DNA of 64,000 bases from Xylona heveae TC161 (Eukaryota > Ascomycota > Xylonomycetes > Xylonales > Xylonaceae): NCBI RefSeq assembly GCF_001619985.1, contig NW_017264194.1, positions 310,001 to 374,000 on the forward strand, given 5' to 3'. The notes under the pieces were generated by a model. The model was not told the DNA's origin. It saw only the letters and a program-made list of their open reading frames with translations, and ran no database searches. The translations under genes were made by a program, and so were the position numbers. Positions 10,515 to 20,614 of the stretch are shown in pieces. Every line of letters begins with the position of its first letter. Within the stretch, counting starts at the first letter, position 1.

Positions 10515-13500
10515 ATGGCAGCAGCTACAATCGACGTTCCTTACCTCTCGGCCTATTGCTCCGTTCCGCAGGAAACGCTACAGACTGTTCTCGATGCCCC
10601 AACCGCCGAGCTTGTCCGCGAGGTCCTACAGAAGGTTGCAGAGAAAGCGCAGGAGCATGAACAAGTTCGCGCAGAGAAGTTACGTGTCGATGTCGAGCTT
10701 GAAAATGCCGTTCGATCTAGTGAATCCAAGAACCGCGGCCTGAAAGCTTCGGTGGAGAAAGGGTTGAAAGAGGTGACGGAGTTGAGAGAAAAGCTGAAGG
10801 AAGAAGGTGGGTCTAGAATTTTCAAGAGGCACAATTGCTGGGCAGATAGCTAATCACTGCTGCATAGAAAACGCTCGTTCCGCACTTCAGTCAGAGTTGG
10901 ATACTCTCAAGTCCTCCGCTTCTTCTTCTGTTTCCGAGGTACAGGCACTTCAATCTCGTATCACATCCTTGGAGTCATCGAACCGGGACACACTGTCATT
11001 GCTCGAAGCCAAGACAACCTCCCATGACCGATTAGCAGCAGAACTGTCTGCGCAACACCAAAAGACACTCGAAGTTCGAAAACAGATTTCAGAGCTCGAA
11101 CAGTCCCTACAAGCCGCTCGGTCTGCCTCGACAAGTGCAAAGTTTCGTGAGCAAAACCTAGAGCAGGAGGTGGAGCTTTTGAGAAAGAACAATGAATGGT
11201 TCGAAACCGAGCTAAAGACCAAATCGGCCGAGTACCTCAAATACCGGAAAGAGAAGGGCGCTCAGATCGCTGAGCTGCAACGCCAGAATGAAGATGCGAC
11301 ATCAACCGTTGAGTCTCTCAAGCGTACCGAAACCACTTTGCGGAAGCGGCTTGAGGAAGTCGGGCAGAAAGCGGATGAATCGCTTGCCAAGATTCAACGA
11401 ATGCAGGAGGAAGCGGCCAAAACGGAAGAGGGATTCCGAGTTGAGATGGAAAGCGTCAACCGTCTGGCGGAGCTGCAGAAGAATTCGGCCACGACTGCTC
11501 GCGAGAGAATGCAGGAACTTCAGAACCAACTGGAGCAGGCCAAGGAGGATACCGCAGAAGAGGTTGGTCGCATACGGGCAGAAATTGAAACGGAGCGCTC
11601 CGAAAAGGAAGCAGCTGAGCGACGAGTGATGGAGCTTGAGGTCCAGATAGAGAGGCTCGAGGTGGATCTCCAGAATCTTAACAATGCGAATGCCAACGTC
11701 AACGTCACTGCACCATCCGCACCGTCAACACCACGGCGCGGCACCAACGGAATTGCGGCTAGCAGCCCTACCCGTCCCGGATCTGCATCCGCAATCGGTC
11801 TGTTTTCGCCGGCAACTTCTCGCATGAAGGGCAATTTGAGCTTCACTCAGATGTACACCGAGTACTCTAATGCCAAGGCGGAACTCGACATTGAAAGACG
11901 AAGAAATGAGAAGCTCAGCACTACTATTGACGAGATGATCCGCGACCTAGAGTCTAAGCAGCCGGAGATGGAAGAGTTGCGCGTCGACCATGAGCGCCTC
12001 GAATCGGAAATTCTCGAGATGTCCTCCCTCTTAGAGGAAGTCAGCAAAGAGCGTGATCAAGCCAGAAGGGAGTCTGGAAAATGGGAAAGTCAAGTTGAAG
12101 GCCTTACAAGAGAAGGAGACATTCTTCGAAAGCAGCTCCGTGACCTCAGCTCCCAGATCAAGATACTCCTACTCGAAGTCCACGCCCGTGATGAAGGTCT
12201 CGAGGACCTCTCTGCCATTCAGCAAGCAGAGATGGAGCGGCTGGCTCGAGGCGAGATTGACGAAGAAGCACTGGAGGGAATGTCTGAGAACGATCGGTTC
12301 ATTACCCAATACTTGACTACATTCAAAAACATCCGTGAACTGCAAGAACGGAATGAAACGCTCATGAGACTCATTCGCGAAATGAGCGAAAAGGTGGAGA
12401 CGGAAGAGGCACGCTCTAAAAAGACAGAAGCCGCTACCGCAAGTGAACGAGAGGAGTTAGAAAACTTGCGGAACAAGGTAGAGCGGTACAAGGATGAGCT
12501 CAAATCCATGGTCACTCAATCTCAGAGCTACATTCGTGAGCGTGATATGTTCCGGCGCATGCTTGCTCACCGTGGCCAAATTCCTCCTGGGTCCGATCTG
12601 ACGTCGATGTTTGGTCAATCCGTGGTGGATGGTGGTGCCGCGCCTGCCACGCCGATACGCGGCGCTGGCTTTTCGCAGAGTGTACAATCGCCCAGGTCTC
12701 AGGAGATGGCCGACTATTCCAAGCTTCTAAAGGAGATGCAAAGCCACTTTGATTCCTACCGTCAAGAGTCCACAACCGATCTTAAGGCTCTCAAAGATCA
12801 AATTGACAGACTCAGCAAAGAGAAAAGTGAGCTGCAGGGTGAGACCACCAAAGCCAACAGCCAGCTTACCTTGGCCCGAGAACGTTACGAAATGCTCCAA
12901 GCCAATTTTGCAATGCTTCAAAATGAGAACGCCGAGATGCAGAAGCGTTCGCAGTCCCTTGCTGAGAGTGCAGCGAAGCAGGACGTTAGAACACAGCAAG
13001 TTGCAGAAGAGCTTGTCGAAACGAAAGGCCTCTTGGACAGCATGCGCAACGAGGCTGCAAACCTAAAGGCTGAAAAGGAGTTATGGAAGAAGATTGAGAA
13101 GAGAATGACGGAGGATAATGAGGTCGCCATGAACGAGAGAAGCCGACTTAATGCATTGAACACGAACCTTCAGAATGTTCTGAATGAGCGGGAGCTGACA
13201 GAGTCGGAGAATAGAAGGCGACTGCAAGAGAAGATAGACGGTCTGGAATCTGAGCTGCAGACTAGCCAGAGGAAGCTCAATGACGAGGTAGAGGAGAGTA
13301 GAAAGACTGCTTTGCGAAGGGATTTTGAGAAAGAGCAAAGCCAGAAGCGGATCGATGATCTCGTTGCCAGCCTTGGGTCAATCAGAGAGGAGCTTGTTGC
13401 TGCGAAGACTGCTAGAGATCATCTCCAAGCACGCGTCGATGAGCTTACCATTGAGCTCAAGAGTGCGGAGGAAAAGGTTGAGGTACTGCAGCCGAGACCA

Positions 13501-16500
13501 ACTCCCCGCGCTCCAACCAATGCTGCACCCGCTGAGGGCGAGGAAGAAGAACAAGAAGACACTATCAGCAAGGAACAGGAGCTGGCTGTCGAGGTCTCCG
13601 AACTCAAACGCGATCTTGAACTCGCTCGTGGTGAGCTTGAAAACGCAAAGGCCCAGGTTGAACAATACAAGGCCATTGCTCAGGCTTCCGAGGAGGAGCT
13701 TCAGAGTCTCAACGATACACACGATCAATACCGTGAAGAGATGGATCAGGTCGTTGCTGAGAGGGATGCCAAGATTCGTGACTTTGAGCAGCGAATCGAA
13801 GATATCTCATCTGAACTCGCAAACAGCAATTCTCAACTCTCAAACATTCGGTCAGAGCAGGCTGACCAGGCCCGTCAGCTTAATGAACAAAAGTCTATTT
13901 TGGAAGACGAAATTGCACGCCTCAAGGATCAAAATGAGCGTCACGCCGCCGCCTCTCACTTCCATCAGCAGGATCTCAAAGCGCAGGCACAAATTGCCCA
14001 GCAAGCCCAGCAAAATTACGAAAACGAGCTTGTCAAACATGCGGAAGCTGCCAAAGCTCTGCTCCAAGTTCGCGGCGAATACAATCAACTCAAGACTGAG
14101 ACTGCGGAGCTCAAGACAGAAGTTGAGGCGGCCAAGACTTCGATGGCGCAGAACGAGGAGAGCTGGGGAGAAGTGAAGGAACGTTATGAGAGAGAGTTGG
14201 CGGAGCTGCGCAACAGAAGAGAAGATGTCATTTCTCAGAACAAGTTGCTGCACCAGCAGCTGGAAGACGTGAGCAAGCAAATCTCTTCTCTGCAGCAGAA
14301 CCGCACTGCCTTTGCGGGTGAGGATGAGGGATCTGAAACAGTCTCTTCTGGTTTGGAAAATCTGCAGGAAGTCATTCGATACCTCAGAAGAGAGAAAGAG
14401 ATTGTTGACGTTCAGTACGAGCTTTCTGTTCAAGAAGCAAAGAGACTTCGCCAGCAACTGGACTATGCCCAGTCTCAATTGGACGAAACTCGTCTCAAAC
14501 TTGACCAAGAGCGTCGCACTCAACTTGACCAGGAGCGTACCGCTTCTAGTCATAACAAGCTTATCGAGACCATTAACGAGTTGAATGTCTTCCGCGAAAG
14601 CAGTATTACCCTGCGGAATGAAGCACGGCAGGCGCAGGCTCAGCTTGCTGAAAAGACCAAGGAGGTTGAAACTCTGGTTTCTCAGATCCAGCCTCTGCAA
14701 ACCAGGATCCGTGAACTCGAGGATGAGACTGAAACCAAGGAAGGTGAGATGAAATTGTTGCAGCAGGACCGTGACCACTGGCAACAGCGAACGCAAAATA
14801 TCCTGCAAAAGTATGACCGTGTAGATCCTCAGGAATTGCAGGAGCTCAAAGAAAAGCTGGAAAACTTGGAGAGAGAGCGCGATGAACTCAACGCCGCCAA
14901 AGAGCCTCTGCAAGCCCGCATTGATGGCATACCGGAAGAGATTCGGAAGGCTCAGGAGGAAGCGATTGCTCCTTGGAAGGCTGGACGTGAAAAGATGATT
15001 GAGCAATTCAAGGCCCGTTCTCGGGAGCTTAGTGGCCGTATCAATGAGAAGAGTGCCGAGACTCAGGCGGCGGTGAAAGAGAAGGAGGATCTGGAACAGC
15101 AGCTCAAAACGGCGAGAGAGGAAGCGGAGAATCAATGGAAGGCAGCAAAAGAGGAACTCGAACAACAGCTCAACGCTGTGCAAGTCGAACTACAGAACGC
15201 TCAGGCAGCCAGAGAGCAGGCAATTGCGAACGCAAACGACGAAGAGACGGCAGCACCAACTCAGGCGCCAACTGAGGTGCCAGCTGAAGCTGCTCCTGCT
15301 CCAACTCAGCCTCCTCCCTCTCAAAATAATATAGAGGAGGGACAGATTAATGAAGAGGGGTCTGGACTTTCAGAGGAGGAGAGAGTTGAATTTGAGCAGC
15401 GTGTGAGCGCGGCGGAAACTAGGGCAGCGGAAGAGTCGAATCGTTCCTCACAGTTGCAACTAGAGTTATCGGCTTCGCAAGCGCGTGTTGCGGAGCTGGA
15501 AGAGCAGGTTGTAAGTAACGCTTTGATTCTTAAACATTGGTTCGATTCTAATGCAGCACATAGGGTCAATTGCAGCAGAGCATTCAGGATGTTAACAGCA
15601 AGTTGGCGGAACTTCAGAACGCCTCTCAGCCTGCAGCGGCACCCAGTACAGATTCTGCTGAGACTTTGCAACAGCTTGAGACTTTGAGACAAGATCTTGT
15701 ACAAGCACAACAGGAAGTTGAGAATCTACGAGCAAATGCCTCAATAAGCGCATCTATCGCTAACCAGCCAGCGCCTGAGGATGGATCTAAACCTGTCGCG
15801 GAGCAGGTTGCTGAGCAGGTTCAAGCCATACACGCAGAACTCGACGCTCAGCACCAAGAGCGCGTAACGCAGGCTGAAGAACAATTTCAAAGGCGCGCCG
15901 ACAACATGAGGGGCCAATTATCCAAGAAACTTGCTGAAGGAAAGGAGCAACATCGCAAGGCGTTGGAATCTGAGCACAATATGGCTATTGAGAAGTTGAA
16001 TGCAGAGCACCGCCAGGAGATTGAAACGCTCAAGAGTCAGCACCAGGAAGAGCTAGAACGTATCAAGAAGGAGGAAGAAGTGCGTTTCCAGCAACTGAAG
16101 CAGGCATCGTCTGTGGAAGGTCAATCTGCCGAGCCTGCTCCCGCCCAAACGAGTAGCGAGACGAATGCAGAGGCAGCGTCAGCTCCGCCAGAAGCGGAGG
16201 TCAAGACTGAGTCGCACCCCCAACCATCATTTACCAATTGGAGCCCTACGGAAGCTGAAGTCAAGGACTTCATTGCCCATAATGGAACCGTCAAAGCAAT
16301 CGTTACAAGAAATATCGCTGCCAAGCTGAACATTGAGCGCGAGACGTTGATGACCCGGGTCAAGGCCGAGCAAGAAAAGATTGCCGAGGAGAAAATCGAG
16401 GAGACTCGCAAGAAGTTCGAGGTGGTCAAAGAGCAGGCTGTTGTCATGGAAGGGAAACGCTACAGCGTAAAGATTAGCATGGCGGAAGGCAAGGCCAGAG

Positions 16501-17504
16501 GCGCACTGGCCAAGATAGAAGTTGTGGAAAAAGCGGCTACAGAGACTCCTCAAAGACCAGTCATTGAGGTATGGGAAATTGCCAAGAACGCAAAACCTCT
16601 CCCGGCGACAGCGCAACAGAAACCTCCAGGACAGCCACCAAGTCAGCCGCAAACCCCTGCGCATATCGGCGGAGGAGTGTTCGGGCAACCTACGCCTGCT
16701 CCTCAAGCAGCGGGTACTACTCCTCAACAACGGCCGCCACAGGGAGCTGGCATTTTTGGGCAGCCGAGCCCCGCACCCACTGGACAACAACCACCACCAG
16801 TTTCTACATTTGGTCAGCCTTCTGCCTTGTCGCCGGCCCAGCAGCAGCAGCAGCAGCAGCATCGTCAGCCTGCGGGCGGTGTGTTCGGTCAGCCAACACC
16901 ACTGCAAGCCCAAGGCCAAACGGCTTCACCCACAGTTCATCCACCTCAACAGCAACAACCACAACCAACATCCAGACCTACCACACCTAACCCCAATCTT
17001 CCCGCCAAACCTTCAGTTGGCGCTGCCGGAACCGGTCCCACCGCTCTCAGGGGTCTCATGCAGCAATCTGGCATTCCTCGAGGCGGCGGTGGTGCTGCCG
17101 GCCGTGGTCGCGGAAGAGGCGGTGCTGCAGCAGGTCAACAAGGCGCGCAATCTCAGATACCCCAAGCTGGCGGTGCCCAACAAGCTCAAACTCAGCGCGG
17201 TGGATCGAATCTACCACGTGGCGGGGGTCGTGGCCGCGGTGGTCAGGGTCGTGGAGGTGGTGGCCAAGGCCAAGGTGGCCCAGGGCAAATTCAAACCAGT
17301 GGCATCCCTGCACCCCAGGTATCAAATCAGCTCCAAGGTGGAGGCAGCCCAGGCGCTGGTCGGGGCGGAAATCTGAATGCCTCAGCGAAGCAGTTTGTGC
17401 CTGGTGGAAATAAGCGACCCAGAGAAGATGGCTCAGAAGTCGCTGCAGATGGTGGGCATACCGGTGGTGGTAAAAGGCCTAGAGGTGGCGGAGCCGGAGC
17501 TTAA
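10515..17504 (+). CDS. MLP1: nuclear basket protein Mlp1/Tpr
   Basis: Large coiled-coil protein of the nuclear pore basket; the family docks mRNP export and quality control at the pore and, in Aspergillus, helps place spindle checkpoint proteins. Exons 10515-10806, 10868-15510 and 15564-17504 give 2291 residues, close to the family's usual 2000-2400. Almost the whole stretch to about residue 1850 is heptad-rich Glu/Gln/Lys/Leu coiled coil, including the Tpr/Mlp region (about 1000-1150). A segment near 1880-2000 (SFTNWSPTEAEVKDFI, then a Glu/Lys helix) is followed by a Pro/Gln tail with four FGQP motifs (16671-16900) and an RGG-type Gly/Arg tail (17080-17500) ending in KRPRGGG, a likely nuclear signal. 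The tail is discussed under findings. Confidence 0.93.
16665..16905 (+). repeat. four FGQP repeats in the Mlp1 tail
   Basis: Four in-frame copies of the type (G)-x-FGQPxP: GGVFGQPTP, GIFGQPSP, STFGQPS and GGVFGQPTP, separated by Pro/Gln spacers. A CAG run (about 16842-16860) encodes a short polyglutamine between the third and fourth copies. They resemble FG-nucleoporin repeats. Confidence 0.85.
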
Positions 17505-18433
17505 CTTGGGGTTCCTGCTTGATGTTTTAGAATTTCCTGGATCATCCAAAGATTCTTGAACTATTCTAGCGATCCTTTTGCTTAAAGATTATGACGGATG
17601 CGTAAACCTAAAATTTCTTTCTTTTTTGTCCCTTCGACCTTCTTAGTCATATCACGTTGCATACTTTGCTTATGCTATTATCAGTAGCTGCGGCTGTAGA
17701 ATAAATAAGTTAATTTTCTTTTGTGACACCCATATCGCTCAACTCAATTATGACTTTCGCTGTCCTACGTGAACATTCGAGATCTTTTCTCCTTTACGCG
17801 GTCTTTCAGTGTCAATGTCCTTGCCCAGCTTCTGGAAATATCGAGCCGTTACAGTGAGCCACCCAAGTCCCAAAAGACAACAGCAATTGTAAAGACCCGA
17901 ATATCAGCCCACAATCATCTCCATTTGAATCAAGACGATGGCGCATCAACATATAGTTTTGTTTATTCATGTCTAGACCTGAATCTTGCTTGAATGCTCT
18001 ATTGTTCCGTTTCATATTCAATTAGTCGACTACATACAATTTACACCTATCTTTTGAAATTGCAAGCCAGGCCAATCTCAAAAAAATACTACGAACCCAA
18101 AAGAAAAAAAATTCCCACGAGGACCGCAAGACACCTTGCTGTTTCCACGAGTACGTCGATACTGCCCGCGGCATTGTAAATCACAGCCACGGCAGCGCCC
18201 GTTGTACCCCCTAGCGCACCTCGCAGCACGCACCAGTACTTGTCCTCTCTGCCATGTGCGAGCAGGGTTTCGCAAGGTTTCGCGAGGGTCCGAGCCAGTT
18301 GGTTGTTGGGATGTTGGCGGCCCTGGCGGAGGCAGTTCCGGCGCAGCGGCATGTGCGCATGTGCGTCGCGATCACGAGCAACAAGCAAATTTGCCGCATT
18401 CATATATGCAATAGACAGCGACGTTTTCAACAA
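17505..18433. other. intergenic MLP1 to tRNA-Tyr
   Basis: MLP1 3' flank, then a GC-richer stretch (about 18110-18350) just before the tRNA. Overlapping short frames on both strands show no family features. I found no second tRNA. Confidence 0.55.
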
Positions 18434-18558
18434 CCCTTGGTGGTCTAGTTGGTTATGGCCCCCGGCTGTAATCGCCTGTCTCTTGGACTTGAGAAAACTC
18501 AAGTATCCAATGACACCTGCTTACCGGGTGGTCGCGTGTTCGACTCACGCCCGAGGGA
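18434..18558 (+). tRNA. tRNA-Tyr (GTA) with a 51-nt intron
   Basis: A full cloverleaf can be drawn. The acceptor stem CCCTTGG (18434-18440) pairs with CCGAGGG (18551-18557), including the C1-G72 pair that marks eukaryotic tRNA-Tyr. A-box TGGTCTAGTTGG lies at 18441-18452. Anticodon stem CCCGG (18461-18465) pairs with CCGGG (18524-18528), with anticodon GTA at 18468-18470. The T arm is GCGTG-TTCGACT-CACGC (18534-18550). The intron, about 18472-18522, starts one base 3' of the anticodon, as in canonical tRNA introns. The discriminator base is A. Confidence 0.93.
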
Positions 18559-19061
18559 ATTTCACCTTCCAAGGTTCTTTTTTTTTGTCCCGTCCCGGTA
18601 TTTTTTTCGGGACCACCAACATCGGCATTAAAGAAAAATTATAAAATTTTGCGACTTGTAGGGAAATAACTGGCGCAATTATCTGCCAATAACTCGTAGT
18701 CTATGTTTATGAATTTTTTGTGCATGTGAGAGAATTACAGTGGAATATTTAATTTTTGTCGGCGAGAGAAAATAAATCGGACAACAAAAATATTTATGTT
18801 GGAGCGCACCATGAATTTCCGCAGGATTCTGACCGCATATTATGCAATGAAATTACACATTTGTGCATCAGTATGAAATTTCAATTGGATATGAACATGA
18901 ACAACGCGACCAGCGCCTAATTCTAAATGTCGTGTCATGCATACTTGCCGTGCGACAAAATAGTCTATCTTCTTCGTGATATGACATCATGCAGCCATGC
19001 CATCGTGCACATCTACAAATCGACAAATCTATATCGACTCTCGAAAAGTAATCTATGCAAT
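18559..19061. other. AT-rich intergenic stretch
   Basis: AT-rich sequence between the tRNA and the 3' end of the phosphatase gene. Nothing beyond the Pol III terminator can be supported. Confidence 0.55.
18578..18586 (+). terminator. RNA polymerase III terminator
   Basis: A run of nine T residues on the sense strand begins about 20 bp after the tRNA-Tyr 3' end, as expected for a Pol III stop. Confidence 0.85.
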
Positions 19062-19790
19062 CTACGTCTCCCTCTCCGTGCGACCATTGCGGCGTCTCCA
19101 ATCGCGCACTCCATTGTCAATTGCGTTCCTCGTGACGCCGTCTTCGACAAGATACATGACGACGCCGAGATCTTCGACGTTTAGATTGCGCGGCTCGTCG
19201 TCGAAAAAGAGCATATCTTCGTAGTCTAGTCCGGTATCTTTTTTGAGTTTAGCAAAATGTGTCGTTTTCGAGCCTGCGGTATTACTAAAGGTCAGCATTA
19301 TTCCATTATATCGTAAATTAATTGAATGACCCCCATCTTATGGTCCGACGAGCGCGTGGGCAAAAAAAAAAAAAAAATACAGAAACTCACCAGGATAAAT
19401 CTGCAAATAGTCAAAAAAGTCCAAAGCGCGCCTCCCCGCAGGCTGGAAGTGAATCATTTTGAGCATATCCCGCGCCAGATCCGGCGCGCCTGTGCGACTC
19501 GCTACACCGACTAGAATCCCTTTTGCACGCGTATCCTGTAGTATCTGCGGCACTTCCTTGTAAAAGGTATACGACTCGCCCCAGCGATCGACAGTTTTGG
19601 AGTTGCCGTCCTTGGCCTTCAGCGGCGGCGTGACGTGCGTGTCTACCCAGAAGGGCCACAGCGTATAGTCGAGGTCGAATACGAGCATCTTCGGGAGCGG
19701 TAGCCCGTCGGTAAATGTCAGTGGAGTGTCATCGGTGGGTTCAATCGCCGTGGACGTCGGCGTGAATGCGGATGAGGATTTCTTGGGCAT
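19062..19790 (-). CDS. magnesium-dependent phosphatase-1-like HAD phosphatase
   Basis: HAD-superfamily phosphatase of the MDP-1 type, a family with protein-tyrosine and sugar-phosphate phosphatase activity in other organisms; the in vivo substrate here is unknown. Exons 19790-19391 and 19273-19062 give 203 residues. The catalytic DxDxT motif is seen in [17 protein letters not shown], with the MDP-1-type Trp-Pro-Phe-Trp after it. Motif II is VGVASRTG, and the acidic motif is [11 protein letters not shown]. The intron (19274-19390) has a GTGAGT donor and includes a 14-nt A/T run. The start is the first in-frame ATG (19790), but the frame stays open further upstream with a hydrophobic stretch (see findings). 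Confidence 0.9.
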
Positions 19791-20614
19791 CGTGAGACCG
19801 GTTGTGGTTGTGGTTGTGGAGGTGCCCGGGGATTTGGCGCAGAAGAGAAGCGCAAATAGAGCAACGAGCAACGGGAGGTACAGTGCCCGGTATAGTTTGA
19901 AAGGAAAAAGTCCCAAGTGAGGCTGAATTTTCGGTGGCTTTAGCGTTTGGGGATTATAAATGCCCCAGGGTGCGGTAGGAATAGAGGGAAAAGGCAGGGA
20001 GAGGCGAACGGGAGAGGGTTTGAGAATCTAAACGAGTTTATAAACAATTGAGAGATGTGATCGTGGAGCAAGTAGATATGGATTGCAAGGAGAAAAGAGG
20101 TGAAGGTTCGGGGTTTGGGTTAATAATGAGGATCCAGAGTATATGCGGGATGACGCTTCTTATGGTAGAAAGTTGCAGCACGACACAAGAGGGTCCCAGG
20201 CTATGACGGCGTGTGGCGCGGATATTGGAAGATAAGATAGGGTCTGGCATGGCTGGGCTAAACCATCGAAGCCACAAGTCACAGAACTACGCCTCTACCC
20301 TTCGTACACAATACAATGAACTCCAACCACAGACACAAATGAAGCTACTAAACAATGGAAATGGATTCTTTTTAGAGATTTAGAGGATAATTAATTGCGC
20401 GAATTGAGATCTCATTGCAACCAACCAATCATACAAGTTAGGGATAGATTCATTGGCAGTTTTAACATAATTTTGAACATAGGGCTTGGCGCTTATGAGC
20501 TCTCCGGTGCTTAATTTGCGACATCGACTGAGACATCGAACCGTCACCTAATCTCTTGACGGAAAGAACCGAAAATATTATAAAAATTGGAAACGTTGAT
20601 TGCATAAACTCGAC
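19791..20614. other. intergenic, phosphatase promoter side
   Basis: Promoter of the phosphatase gene on the minus strand, with a TATA-like TTTATAA about 160 bp upstream of its start codon (around 19955), then the 3' flank of the uncharacterised 1192-aa gene. No coding exon is recognisable apart from the upstream open frame noted for the phosphatase. Confidence 0.5.

Noticed and set aside
13852-15183. 443-codon minus-strand open frame inside the Mlp1 gene
   Set aside because: It is the antisense shadow of a Glu/Gln/Leu-rich coiled coil; its Leu/Phe-rich translation has no domain features.
18136-18644. Overlapping frames of up to 134 codons around the tRNA
   Set aside because: They run through the tRNA-Tyr gene and its Pol III terminator and have no protein features.
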